The notes beneath the pieces were generated by a model. That model had not been told where the DNA came from and did not search any database. It saw nothing but the letters and a program-made list of their open reading frames with translations. Of a stretch of DNA of 64,000 bases, positions 9,412 to 17,749 are shown piece by piece. The position numbers were made by a program, and so were the translations under genes. Where the stretch lies: positions 1-64,000 of the forward strand of contig JBILBU010000007.1 of the NCBI GenBank assembly GCA_044353505.1. The letters are read 5' to 3'. Every line of letters starts with the position of its first letter. The first letter of the stretch is position 1. The DNA comes from Pollutibacter sp044353505. Lineage in GTDB: Bacteria; Bacteroidota; Bacteroidia; Chitinophagales; Chitinophagaceae.

Positions 9412-10755
9412 CTAATAAAACTTCGTCACCCCAGGAACTGCAATCGTATAATTGCCATGTTCATCAGGCAATGATTGTGGAAGTGTATCAAAGGTATATG
9501 CGGATGGTTGGAGGTTTAGTCCGCAATTAAGCGCCTTATCCCACTCAACCACTTGACCACTATAGGTAGCCATTCTTCCCAATATAGATGTCATGGTACT
9601 CTTTGCTCCGTATTCTGCATTGGCAAATTTGTATTCACCCTTTGCAATGGCAGCAAACAATTCATCGTGTTCTGTTTGGAAGCCATCGTTTTCGTTATTT
9701 GTATCATATTGATACATGATTTTTCCCTTGTGGTCACGAATGTTGGCTGCGCCACAGAATATTTTTCCTTTTGTTCCAACCAGCAGTTCATCAACCTTGG
9801 CTGAGGTATTTGGAATGTGTCTGCATTGGCTGTTGAGGATTGATCCATCAGCATAGTGAAACTCTACGCTGTGGTGGTCAAAGATTTCACCATGGTCTTT
9901 TCCCTTCCTGACTTCTCTTCCGCCCATTCCCTGTGCCTTAACCGGATAGGCACCTTTAAACCAATTGACAACATCTAAGTTATGGATATGTTGTTCGTTG
10001 ATATGATCGCCACAAAGCCAGTTAAAGTAGTACCAGTTTCTCATTTGGTATTCCATTTCTGTTTGTTCGGGTTTTCTCTCTCTTACCCAAACACCATCAT
10101 TGTTCCACCAAGCGTAGGCTGTTGTAATCTCGCCAATCATGTCTTTCCTCTTGTAAAGTTCCCTGTAGGAATTTACATAGTGACGTTGAAGTCCAACCAC
10201 AACATTCAGTTTCTTTTTCTTTGCTTCTTCTGCGGCTACCAGAACCCTCTTTACGCCCTCAGGGTCTGTTGCAACTGGCTTCTCCATGAAAATATGCTTG
10301 TTCTGCCTTACCGCCTCTTCAAAATGAATAGGCCTTAATCCTGGAGGGGTTGTAAGTATTACAACATCGGCTAGTGCGATTGCTTTTTTGTATCCTTCAA
10401 ATCCAACAAATTTTCTTTCTTCAGGAACATCAATCATTGATTTCACATTGCCTTGAACTCCTGAGTCTGAAAGATCATCTGCAGTTAAGGCTTTATAGCA
10501 ATCATCTAACCTGTCACGAAAGGCATCAGCCATTGCAACAAGTTTTACATTTTGCTTGCTTTGCAAAGCCTGAAGAGTTGCGCCAGTTCCCCTGCCTCCG
10601 CAACCAATTAGTGCAATTTTGATTGCATCATTTGCTCCAGAAAAGAAATTTGCATTGCTCATGAGTGGTGCTGCAAGTACACCTCCTGAAATGAGGCCTG
10701 ACTGCTTAACGAATTTTCTGCGGCTGTTGCCGGAGAGAGAAAAGTTGTTCTGCAT
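9412..10755 (-). CDS. Tat-exported Gfo/Idh/MocA family oxidoreductase
   Basis: This 447-residue protein begins with a twin-arginine signal (SRRKFVKQSG followed by a hydrophobic, Ala-rich segment). It has a Rossmann fold with GCGGRGTGA near residue 52 and the family EKP motif in MEKPVATDPEG. The C-terminal domain contains the GDHINEQHIHNLDVVNW block typical of exported members in Bacteroidota. Such enzymes oxidise or reduce sugars or inositols. Export through Tat implies folding with tightly bound NAD(P), as in glucose-fructose oxidoreductase. It lies 17 bases after the SUMF1-fold gene on the same strand, so the two are probably one transcript. Confidence 0.88.
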   Translation of the reverse strand: MQNNFSLSGNSRRKFVKQSGLISGGVLAAPLMSNANFFSGANDAIKIALIGCGGRGTGATLQALQSKQNVKLVAMADAFRDRLDDCYKALTADDLSDSGVQGNVKSMIDVPEERKFVGFEGYKKAIALADVVILTTPPGLRPIHFEEAVRQNKHIFMEKPVATDPEGVKRVLVAAEEAKKKKLNVVVGLQRHYVNSYRELYKRKDMIGEITTAYAWWNNDGVWVRERKPEQTEMEYQMRNWYYFNWLCGDHINEQHIHNLDVVNWFKGAYPVKAQGMGGREVRKGKDHGEIFDHHSVEFHYADGSILNSQCRHIPNTSAKVDELLVGTKGKIFCGAANIRDHKGKIMYQYDTNNENDGFQTEHDELFAAIAKGEYKFANAEYGAKSTMTSILGRMATYSGQVVEWDKALNCGLNLQPSAYTFDTLPQSLPDEHGNYTIAVPGVTKFY

Positions 10756-10772
10756 CTTTGTTGTTTTAAGTT

Positions 10773-11720
10773 TTATTTACCGAGATACAATGTATAGAAT
10801 TTTTCGGCTTCTTCAGCAGTAGGTTGGGAAATTGGACGAACAATCCTGAATCCAGCAAATGCTCCGTCTGTAAGCCACCAGCGGCTCTTTGGAATCTGCG
10901 GGTCTCTTTTGTTCCAGTTGACGTCTGAAAACTGCCTATTTGAGACCCTCATTGCGCTTGCATCGTCGAGATACGACCCACCACGAATACTTCGCGGATA
11001 TCTGGAAGTTGGGAGGATGGTTGGGTCTTTGGGGTTCTCACCAATCTTTTTGAAATATTCAGGGTCATATTGATCCAGGGTCCATTCCGCCACATTTCCT
11101 AACATGTCATGGATTCCCCATGCATTGGGTTTTTTTAGTCCAACTTTCTGGTATTTACTTTTGCTATTCAACTTAAACCAAGCATATTGACCGAGTTGAG
11201 CTGCGTCGTTGCCAAAAAAATAATTCGTCTTGCTGCCGGCCCTACATGCATATTCCCATTCAGCTTCGGTTGGAAGCCTATAGAAGAGCCCAGTATTTTT
11301 ATAAAGCCATCGGCAGAACATCATGGCTGCATCAACACTCATGCTGTTTACTGGAAATCCGCCATCCTTGCCCATATTCCAGGTGAGGTCGATATACTGT
11401 GCAGTGGGTCTGGTTACTGCATCTACTTTTGAACCCTGTGATGTTGTTGCATCCCTAAAGAATACATTGAATTGGTCATGCGTAACTTCATATACACCCA
11501 TCCAGAAGTCTGATACAGACACTGTTTTTGCGGGCTTCTCATTTGGCTTGGATGAGGCATTGTTTCCCATCAGGAAGGCTCCTCCTGTTACAGAAACTAG
11601 TTTTATCTTTTGGGCAGAATTTGGAACTGTAATTTCTTCATAGACAAGAGGTGTCTGTGCCGATGGTTTGTAGGGCATGAAGAAATTCAAACAGAGCAGA
11701 ATGATAATATTTCTTTTCAA
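10773..11720 (-). CDS. Secreted SUMF1/FGE-fold protein lacking the catalytic cysteines
   Basis: This is a 315-residue protein with an N-terminal signal peptide (ending near PSAQ). Its formylglycine-generating-enzyme fold is recognised by VTGGAFLMGNN, YEVTHDQF, RLPTEAEWEYACRAG, GNVAEWTLDQY and RGGSYLDDAS. True FGE has two active-site cysteines in the segment after RGGS. Here they are Asp and Met (DDASAMR), so sulfatase activation is unlikely. Relatives with this fold serve in binding or gliding machinery (GldJ/GldK), but no other gliding gene is nearby. It lies upstream of the oxidoreductase in the same orientation. Its function is unknown. Confidence 0.8.
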   Translation of the reverse strand: MKRNIIILLCLNFFMPYKPSAQTPLVYEEITVPNSAQKIKLVSVTGGAFLMGNNASSKPNEKPAKTVSVSDFWMGVYEVTHDQFNVFFRDATTSQGSKVDAVTRPTAQYIDLTWNMGKDGGFPVNSMSVDAAMMFCRWLYKNTGLFYRLPTEAEWEYACRAGSKTNYFFGNDAAQLGQYAWFKLNSKSKYQKVGLKKPNAWGIHDMLGNVAEWTLDQYDPEYFKKIGENPKDPTILPTSRYPRSIRGGSYLDDASAMRVSNRQFSDVNWNKRDPQIPKSRWWLTDGAFAGFRIVRPISQPTAEEAEKFYTLYLGK

Positions 11721-11796
11721 TGGGGGATATTTGATGCAATTTTAACTAAATTGTTGATTGTAAACTATTTTTATATTCACCTTAATTATTCACAAA

Positions 11797-12714
11797 ATGC
11801 AACGCAGAACATTTCTTAAAAGTGCATCGATAGCCGGAGTAGGAACACTTCCTGTTGTGTCTGCATTTTCAAACCCAAGCACGATGAAAGAACCAGGGAA
11901 GACATTTAATATGAATTATGCTTTTCATGACGGAATGTTTTCCGTTCATGCAGGCAACGATTTCATCGATCAAATTAAGTTTGCGCATGACCAGGGTTTT
12001 CGTTCTATTGAAGACAATGGCATGATGGGTCGCACACCTCAAATGCAATCCCGCATCGGCGAAACACTTGCAAAACTAGGCATGCAAATGGGAGTTTTTG
12101 TTGTTTCTTCAAATGGCTGGCATTGGGACAAAAGTTTAGCTACTGGCAAGCAGGAATTCAAAGATCTAATTGTAAAGGACTGTAAGGACGCTGTTGAAGT
12201 TGCCAAGCGAACCAGTGCAAAGTGGATGACTGTTGTTCCTGGAAATTTTGACAGGGATCTTCCCATGGATGTTCAAACAGCCAATGTAATTGATGGCTTA
12301 AGACGTGGGTCTGAGATCTTGGAAAAAAATGGATTGGTCATGGTGCTCGAGCCACTCAGTGATAATCCAGATCTTTTTTTAAGGTTTTCTACGCAAACCT
12401 ACATGATCTGTAAAGCAGTCAACAGCTCCGCTTGTAAGATTTTGTTTGATATGTACCACATGCAACGCAATGAAGGAAACATCACCAACAACATTGATTT
12501 AACCTGGGATGAGATTGGATATTTTCAGATTGGTGACAATCCTGGACGCAATGAACCCACAACAGGGGAAATGAATTACAAAAACTTATTCAAGCACATT
12601 TATAACAAAGGGTTCAAGGGAATCTTGGGTATGGAACATGGCAACTCAATTCCTGGTAAGGAAGGTGAGCTCGCGCTGATTAAGGCGTACCGTGAATCTG
12701 ACTCTTTTCTTTAG
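11797..12714 (+). CDS. Tat-exported hydroxypyruvate isomerase family TIM barrel
   Basis: This is a 305-residue protein with a Tat signal (QRRTFLKSASIAG). The barrel has the features of the Hyi group of the xylose-isomerase-like superfamily: VLEPLSD (metal-binding Glu), ILFDMYHMQRNEGN (metal-binding Asp and His) and GMEHGNS (catalytic Glu). Cytoplasmic Hyi interconverts hydroxypyruvate and tartronate semialdehyde. An exported form more likely isomerises or epimerises a keto-sugar, which is inference. It is divergent from the SUMF1-fold gene and directly followed by the LolA-like gene. Confidence 0.82.
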   Translation: MQRRTFLKSASIAGVGTLPVVSAFSNPSTMKEPGKTFNMNYAFHDGMFSVHAGNDFIDQIKFAHDQGFRSIEDNGMMGRTPQMQSRIGETLAKLGMQMGVFVVSSNGWHWDKSLATGKQEFKDLIVKDCKDAVEVAKRTSAKWMTVVPGNFDRDLPMDVQTANVIDGLRRGSEILEKNGLVMVLEPLSDNPDLFLRFSTQTYMICKAVNSSACKILFDMYHMQRNEGNITNNIDLTWDEIGYFQIGDNPGRNEPTTGEMNYKNLFKHIYNKGFKGILGMEHGNSIPGKEGELALIKAYRESDSFL

Positions 12715-12735
12715 GTGAATCTGATTCGAACTTTT

Positions 12736-12780
12736 ATGCTGCCCACGTGTTTTATAAACATGAAAAGGGCAGCATTTTTT
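12736..12780 (+). terminator. Hairpin with T-run overlapping the start of the next gene
   Basis: A perfect 9-bp stem, ATGCTGCCC (12736-12744) and GGGCAGCAT (12767-12775), is followed by six T. It sits 22 bases after the isomerase stop codon and has terminator form. The 22-base loop contains the ATG at 12760 of the following gene, and the T-run falls in its signal-peptide codons. It may end the isomerase transcript or control read-through into the next gene. Confidence 0.6.
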
Positions 12781-13458
12781 ATTTTCTTATTGTTCTGCGT
12801 GGTTGAATCAACTGCACAGTCTGCAAACGACATTGTTGCCATACTTAAAGGCAAACTCGATGCAGTAAAGGATTATGAGGCAACTGGTAAATTGAAAACT
12901 GATGTTGCCTTTCTGAAAATTCCAATCTCCAACGTGCGCATCTATTATAAGCATCCCGACTTTTTCAGAATTAAAAAGGATGGTGGTATATCTGTATTGC
13001 CAAAAGGGGGTATCAGAATTAGCATGAGCTCACTGATTACCCAAGGCAATTATACTGCCATCGATGCCGGAAGAACAAACTGGAAAGGCACTGACCTTGC
13101 CATCATCAAATTGGTTCCTGATGGGCAGTCTTCTGAAATCGTTATCACCACATTGTATGTAGATGACAAGGCCATGCTGATTAGAAAAACCATCACTACA
13201 ACAAAAGATAATGGAACCTATGAGATGGAGATGGATTATGGAAGGTATGCCAAGTGGGGACTTCCTGATAAGGCGGTCATGATATTCAACACAAAAGATT
13301 ATAAGCTTCCTAAAGGCATCACGTTTGAATACGAAGCCAGTATTGCAGATAAGAACAAGTCAACAAAACCGCCAAGTAAACAAGGTAGGGTAGAGATTAT
13401 TTACGCTTCTTACGATATCAACAAAGGATTAAAGAGCGAGGTGTTTACCGCTAATTAA
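12760..13458 (+). CDS. Secreted LolA-like (outer-membrane lipoprotein carrier fold) protein
   Basis: This is a 232-residue protein when started at the ATG at 12760, which gives a clean signal peptide (KRAAFFIFLLFCVVESTAQ). In-frame GTG 12715 and ATG 12736 would add residues before the signal. The mature part resembles the LolA/LppX-like half-barrel (YKHPDFFRIKKDGG, ISVLPKGG, and a repeated beta pattern ending in VEIIYASYDINKGL). The assignment rests on fold-like pattern only. A role in lipid or lipoprotein handling is inference. The gene is co-directional with the isomerase, but a terminator-like hairpin spans its start. Confidence 0.55.
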   Translation: MKRAAFFIFLLFCVVESTAQSANDIVAILKGKLDAVKDYEATGKLKTDVAFLKIPISNVRIYYKHPDFFRIKKDGGISVLPKGGIRISMSSLITQGNYTAIDAGRTNWKGTDLAIIKLVPDGQSSEIVITTLYVDDKAMLIRKTITTTKDNGTYEMEMDYGRYAKWGLPDKAVMIFNTKDYKLPKGITFEYEASIADKNKSTKPPSKQGRVEIIYASYDINKGLKSEVFTAN

Positions 13459-13459
13459 A

Positions 13460-13502
13460 ACTGAGATGAGAGCGCCTGCTAGAAGGGCACGCTCATCTCA
13501 GT
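13460..13502. terminator. Hairpin between convergent genes
   Basis: ACTGAGATGAG (13460-13470) pairs perfectly with CTCATCTCAGT (13492-13502), with a partly paired interior. It occupies the gap between the LolA-like gene and the opposing outer-membrane protein gene. There is no long T-run on either side, so it may act as a transcript end or 3' stabiliser for both. Confidence 0.55.
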
Positions 13503-13508
13503 GGCAGG

Positions 13509-14276
13509 TTAAAAGCGGATTCCTAGAGAAAGTCCAGCTCTGATTCCCGCCCAAGGTCCTTTCAAGCTCACTGAGGCACTATTAGCATTTACTGTATATG
13601 TTTCTTCAACCAATGGGATATCAATATCACTTAGGGTAGTTAAGATCTCATTTTGTTGGTCTTGATTCAGCACCATAGAGGAAAGTCCTGTTAAGTTCCC
13701 GCTTCCAGTTCCGTAATGTGGTCCGAGTATGAACCAGTCAAGACAAATATTTTTACCCAATGCCCACTGAGCTCCAAACATTAGTCCAAATGTATTTCCC
13801 TTGACATCCCCACGAAGTAACAGTGTTTCAGTGGCGCCACCATCGCCTTCATATTCAAGTTCAACACCCGATGCCTTGAAGTTTCCGTACCGATAGAATG
13901 GAGCAATATAAAAGCCTCTGCCATAGCCCTTCTTGCCCATATAGAATCTTATTTCGGGAGTGATGGCCATGTTAGAAAGCTCGATTGAGTTGATTGCTTT
14001 TTCTGCTTCGGGTGTATTGTTCCCAGACTCTAGGATAGTAGATTTGAAAGGAATTGGACCAGTAGGCATGAACCTGTATCCCAGTGCAAATGAAACACGT
14101 TTACTCACTGCTCTCTCGTACTGTAAACCGTAGTTTCTGATGGCCAGTCCGGGCAGGTTAATTTTTGCATAGTTTTTTCTAATATCGGTTTTGGCGTCTT
14201 TGTCAACCTGTGCTTGGCTGGTCATCACTGTGCAAAGCATTGACATCATGATGATCAAATAAAATTGATTTTTCAT
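13509..14276 (-). CDS. Outer-membrane beta-barrel protein
   Basis: This is a 255-residue protein when started at the ATG at 14276, which opens a signal peptide (KNQFYLIIMMSML...TSQAQ). An upstream ATG at 14324 would bury it. The mature part alternates short amphipathic strands and ends in an aromatic residue (AGLSLGIRF), the usual C-terminal signature of barrels inserted by the BAM complex. Segments such as NYGLQYERAVSKRVSFALGYRFMP recall the DUF3575 group. The ligand is unknown. It is followed at its 3' end by the hairpin at 13460-13502. Confidence 0.7.
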   Translation of the reverse strand: MKNQFYLIIMMSMLCTVMTSQAQVDKDAKTDIRKNYAKINLPGLAIRNYGLQYERAVSKRVSFALGYRFMPTGPIPFKSTILESGNNTPEAEKAINSIELSNMAITPEIRFYMGKKGYGRGFYIAPFYRYGNFKASGVELEYEGDGGATETLLLRGDVKGNTFGLMFGAQWALGKNICLDWFILGPHYGTGSGNLTGLSSMVLNQDQQNEILTTLSDIDIPLVEETYTVNANSASVSLKGPWAGIRAGLSLGIRF

Positions 14277-14326
14277 TTCAGTTGTTTTGGTGATTATGAA
14301 ATTTATAGAATTAATAAAAGACAATG

Positions 14327-15412
14327 CTATTCTTCAATTTTTTCATCAACGGCATTGGCAACCACATGTGCTGATATTTTTCTCAACGGATTTTTTCTCA
14401 ATTCCGCATACCCTGTTCGCGTATCAAAAATATCTATTGCTGCAAACACTGCAGACCTGAATGAAGATTCATCTGCTTTGTTTTTTCCCGCGATATCAAA
14501 TGCAGTTCCATGATCTGGAGAGGTACGTATTACTTGCAACCCTGCAGTAAAGTTTGTTCCTTCGCCCACTGCGAGTGACTTGAATGGAATCAACCCCTGA
14601 TCGTGATACATGGCAAGTACTGCGTCAAACTTTTCATGACTGCCTCTTGCAAAAAAGGCATCTGCAGGATAGGGTCCCATCACAATGCAATCATTTTTCT
14701 TCGCCTCAAGCACAGCGGGACGAATAATATCTTTTTCTTCTCTTCCCACAAGGCCCTCATCTCCGGCATGTGGATTTAAGCCCAGTACGGCAATCCGTGG
14801 ACGGTCTATCCCAAAATCTTTTTTGAGACTCGCCTTCAGCAAGTTGATTTTTTTTATGATCTGCTCTTTGGTGATGTTCTTCGCCACATCTCCAATAGCA
14901 AGGTGTTCTGTCAGCAATGCCACCTTCATATTTTCAGCTGTCATTAACATCAGCACTTCATCTGCATTGAAGGTTTGCTTCAGATATGGAGTATGCCCAG
15001 TAAAATTGAATTCACTGCTCTGCATGGTGTATTTATGCAAAGGGGCAGTAACTAGGGCATCAATGGTTTTATCCTTCAAAGCCTGAACAGCAGCCTGGAG
15101 TGAAATGACTCCATACTTGCCTCCAGTGTTATCCATTTCACCTGGCTTTATCTCCACTTCTTCCTCCCATACATTCAAGATGTTCAGCTGTTTGGGTGTA
15201 GCCTTGGAAATATCTTTGATGACATTGGTATTGAGGTTGGCTTCTGGCATCAGTTTCCTGTAGAAGTTGATGGCTTTGTTTGAAGCAAAAACAACTGGGG
15301 TACAGAAATCCATAATACGGCTATCGGTAAATGTTTTGATGATCAGCTCAATGCCGATTCCGTTCAGATCTCCGACTGAAATCCCTACCACAGGTCTTTT
15401 TTGTGCAATCAT
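14327..15412 (-). CDS. pdxA: 4-hydroxythreonine-4-phosphate dehydrogenase
   Basis: PdxA oxidises 4-phosphohydroxy-L-threonine in the DXP-dependent route to pyridoxal phosphate. The 361-residue protein shows the family blocks GISVGDLNGIG, TAPLHKYTM, FTGHTPYL, LGLNPHAGDEGL, the metal-binding MYHDQGLIPFK, and RTSPDHGTAFDIAGK. It is divergent from rsmA, a pairing common in bacteria (pdxA/ksgA). It is complete and well conserved. Confidence 0.95.
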   Translation of the reverse strand: MIAQKRPVVGISVGDLNGIGIELIIKTFTDSRIMDFCTPVVFASNKAINFYRKLMPEANLNTNVIKDISKATPKQLNILNVWEEEVEIKPGEMDNTGGKYGVISLQAAVQALKDKTIDALVTAPLHKYTMQSSEFNFTGHTPYLKQTFNADEVLMLMTAENMKVALLTEHLAIGDVAKNITKEQIIKKINLLKASLKKDFGIDRPRIAVLGLNPHAGDEGLVGREEKDIIRPAVLEAKKNDCIVMGPYPADAFFARGSHEKFDAVLAMYHDQGLIPFKSLAVGEGTNFTAGLQVIRTSPDHGTAFDIAGKNKADESSFRSAVFAAIDIFDTRTGYAELRKNPLRKISAHVVANAVDEKIEE

Positions 15413-15467
15413 TGCTTAGGCTTTCTATTGTTGCGTAAAGGTACAAGGAAAAGGGGGATCTTTGTCT

Positions 15468-15475
15468 TAATTTTG
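15468..15475 (+). promoter_or_regulatory. Possible -7 element before rsmA
   Basis: TAATTTTG matches TAnnTTTG fully and ends 6 bases before the rsmA ATG at 15482, so the transcript would begin at or next to the start codon. No matching -33 box is clear. Confidence 0.45.
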
Positions 15476-15481
15476 AACTTC

Positions 15482-16234
15482 ATGTATACCCTAAAAAAAT
15501 CACTCGGACAGCACTTTCTCAAGGATGAAACAGTTTCTCAAAAGATTGTGGATGCCCTGAATGCGTTGAGTTTCTCCAATCTTCTTGAAGTTGGGCCAGG
15601 TGGAGGTGCGCTTACCAAGTACCTGAGGACCATTCCGGACATAGATTTCCGGATGGTGGAAATCGATCAGGAAAAGATCCAATATCTCAAACAAACTTAT
15701 CCAGAGCTAGCCAATAAGATTATTGAAGGGGATATCCTGGAAATCGAGGTTCCTTTTCCAGGCAAGTTTACGTTGATCGGAAATTTCCCTTATAATATTT
15801 CTACACAGATTGTGTTTAAGATCATTGATTGGAGAGAACAGGTTGAACATATGATTGGGATGTTTCAAAAAGAAGTTGGTTTGAGAATTTGCTCTGGTCC
15901 GGGCTCCAAGGAGTATGGTATTCTCAGTGTGTTAACGCAGGCCTACTATCATGTTGAATATTTATTTGATGTTGATCAGGAATCTTTTAATCCACCACCC
16001 AAAGTTAAAAGTGGTGTAATTAAATTTGAGTATGCTGGTAATCCGTATAACATATCCAGTCACCGAAAATTCATGGTGCTGATCAAGGCGGCTTTTGGTC
16101 AGCGAAGAAAGCAGTTGAGAAATCCGCTCAAGCCATACTTCAAACCTGAAATTTTACAAGAAGCCATTTTTACCAAACGTGCTGAGCAACTGTCTGTCGC
16201 TGATTTTGTTGAACTGTTAAATAAAATGAATTGA
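15482..16234 (+). CDS. rsmA: 16S rRNA (adenine1518/1519-N6)-dimethyltransferase
   Basis: RsmA (KsgA) dimethylates two adjacent adenines near the 3' end of 16S rRNA late in small-subunit assembly. The ATG at 15482 gives the standard N-terminus KKSLGQHFL. Further motifs are LEVGPGGGALT (SAM binding), EIDQEKI, EGDILE and the catalytic NFPYNIS. The length is 250 residues. An open frame extends 81 bases upstream but has no family similarity. The stop codon overlaps the TTG start of the next gene (TTGA), so the two are coupled. Confidence 0.95.
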   Translation: MYTLKKSLGQHFLKDETVSQKIVDALNALSFSNLLEVGPGGGALTKYLRTIPDIDFRMVEIDQEKIQYLKQTYPELANKIIEGDILEIEVPFPGKFTLIGNFPYNISTQIVFKIIDWREQVEHMIGMFQKEVGLRICSGPGSKEYGILSVLTQAYYHVEYLFDVDQESFNPPPKVKSGVIKFEYAGNPYNISSHRKFMVLIKAAFGQRRKQLRNPLKPYFKPEILQEAIFTKRAEQLSVADFVELLNKMN

Positions 16235-17169
16235 AGCCTAAAGTAATTATTACAGCATATGCACATCCTATGTTGGCTAGAGAACTGGAGCAAAGGGGCT
16301 ACGTTGTTGATGTCCATGAGAAGATTGATTATGATTCACTTAGCGAAGTGGTGAGTGAATACACAGGAATGATTGTCTCTACAAGAATTAAAATTGATGC
16401 TGCAATGCTTGCCAAAGCCAGCTCGCTAAAGTGGATAGGTCGACTCGGAAGTGGGATGGATATTATTGATGTTGCCTACGCTACTTCTAAGCAGATCATC
16501 TGCTTAAGCAGTCCTGAAGGAAACTGTAATGCTGTTGCTGAGCATTGTGTTGGCATGTTGCTGTCGTTGATGCACTGCATCACGCAATCGAGGGATGAAT
16601 TGAGAGATCGAAAGTGGAGAAGAGAGCCGAATAGGGGATATGAGCTGTCTGGCAGAAAAGTTGGCATCATCGGCTTTGGCCATACTGGAAATGCATTTGC
16701 AAGGTTGTTGTTGCCATTTGGTGTTACTGTATTGGCGCATGATAAATATCATCATGGATTTGCTGGCGGGCACATTGAGGAAGCATCGCTAGAAGAAATT
16801 TCAGCACACGCGGATGTAATTAGCCTCCATCTTCCCTTGACAGCAGAGACCAACTATTATGCGGATAGTCATTTTTTTGAAAACTTAAAACGCAAGCCTT
16901 TTTTCTTAAATACTAGCCGAGGGAGTGTGGTGAATACCCATGCACTGATTGCGGCATTGGATGATGGCCGCATCGCCGCTGCAGGGATTGATGTGCTTGA
17001 AAATGAGGAGCTTACAACTTATACTGAGCAGGAAATGGCGCAATTGGATAACCTTTCTCATCGCCCAAATGTGATTGTTACCCCCCATATTGCAGGGTAT
17101 ACCCACGAAGCGCTTTTTAAAATGTCTGATGTGCTGATTAAAAAGCTAGATGCGGCCCTCAGCAGCTAA
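16231..17169 (+). CDS. D-isomer-specific 2-hydroxyacid dehydrogenase
   Basis: This is a 312-residue NAD-dependent dehydrogenase of the phosphoglycerate dehydrogenase family. It shows the nucleotide-binding loop GIIGFGHTGNAFARL, the catalytic Arg in NTSRGSVV, a Glu in the VLENEEL segment, and the catalytic His in TPHIAGYT. It is short, with no ACT domain. The start is a TTG overlapping the rsmA stop by four bases; no ATG lies before the conserved KVIITAYAHP strand. It could make 3-phosphohydroxypyruvate for serine synthesis or reduce another 2-keto acid. Sequence alone does not decide. Confidence 0.85.
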   Translation: MKPKVIITAYAHPMLARELEQRGYVVDVHEKIDYDSLSEVVSEYTGMIVSTRIKIDAAMLAKASSLKWIGRLGSGMDIIDVAYATSKQIICLSSPEGNCNAVAEHCVGMLLSLMHCITQSRDELRDRKWRREPNRGYELSGRKVGIIGFGHTGNAFARLLLPFGVTVLAHDKYHHGFAGGHIEEASLEEISAHADVISLHLPLTAETNYYADSHFFENLKRKPFFLNTSRGSVVNTHALIAALDDGRIAAAGIDVLENEELTTYTEQEMAQLDNLSHRPNVIVTPHIAGYTHEALFKMSDVLIKKLDAALSS

Positions 17170-17198
17170 TCACATATTTTTTGTACCTTTATCTCACA

Positions 17199-17239
17199 AG
17201 CAACGCCTCAAAATTCATATGAGGCGTTGCTATTTTTTT
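17199..17239 (+). terminator. Rho-independent terminator
   Basis: A perfect 12-bp stem, AGCAACGCCTCA (17199-17210) and TGAGGCGTTGCT (17220-17231), has a 9-base loop and is followed by a T-run at 17233-17239. It ends the rsmA/dehydrogenase transcript, 29 bases after the stop and before greA. Confidence 0.92.
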
Positions 17240-17265
17240 AAGAATGCCAACCAAAAAATGATGTT

Positions 17266-17739
17266 ATGAGTGAAATCATGTACGTAACAAAAGAAACGCT
17301 AGAAATCATGAGGGCTGAGCTGCATCAACTAAAAAGTGTTGAAAGACATGCTGCCTCGAGAGCTATTGCGGAGGCAAGGGAAAAGGGTGACTTGAAGGAA
17401 AATGCAGAATATGATGCGGCAAAGGAAGCCCAAGGGTTGCTGGAAGCTCGAATCAGCCGCGTGGAATCGGAATTGGCAACCGCCAGAATTCTTGATGCAT
17501 CCACTATTGATACCAGCAAAGTATCTATACTTACCAAGGTCACAATTATGAATAAGGCAACAAAAAAGTCGATAACCTATCAGATTGTTTCTGAGAAAGA
17601 AGCGGATCTTAAGTTGCAAAAGATTTCAGTAACCTCTCCAATAGGAAAGGGACTTCTTGGTAAAAAGGTTGGCGATGAGGCTGAAATACAAGTGCCCAAC
17701 GGTAAAGTGGTGTTTGCCATAGAGAATATTACCATTTGA
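17266..17739 (+). CDS. greA: Transcription elongation factor GreA
   Basis: GreA rescues backtracked RNA polymerase by stimulating cleavage of the nascent RNA. The 157-residue protein has the N-terminal coiled coil (about 8-75) with the acidic tip in GDLKENAEYDAAKE, followed by the FKBP-like C-terminal domain (VSEKEADLKLQKISVTSPIGKGLLGKKVGDEAEI). The ATG at 17266 is preferred over an internal ATG at 17278. The HIT gene follows after 10 bases. Confidence 0.95.
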   Translation: MSEIMYVTKETLEIMRAELHQLKSVERHAASRAIAEAREKGDLKENAEYDAAKEAQGLLEARISRVESELATARILDASTIDTSKVSILTKVTIMNKATKKSITYQIVSEKEADLKLQKISVTSPIGKGLLGKKVGDEAEIQVPNGKVVFAIENITI

Positions 17740-17749
17740 TTATTACCCA

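Noticed and set aside
8797..9474. Open frames across the 9-mer array coding Leu/Gln/Lys-rich proteins on both strands
   Set aside because: The unit is 9 bases, so any frame without a stop stays open. The frames overlap the ends of two real genes and show no conserved domain or signal.
10773..11720. Sulfatase-activating formylglycine-generating enzyme
   Set aside because: The catalytic cysteines are replaced by Asp and Met, and no sulfatase is encoded in the window.
17184..17191. TACCTTTA as a promoter for greA
   Set aside because: It lies before the strong terminator at 17199-17239, so a transcript from it would be ended before greA. It may start a very short RNA, but nothing supports that.
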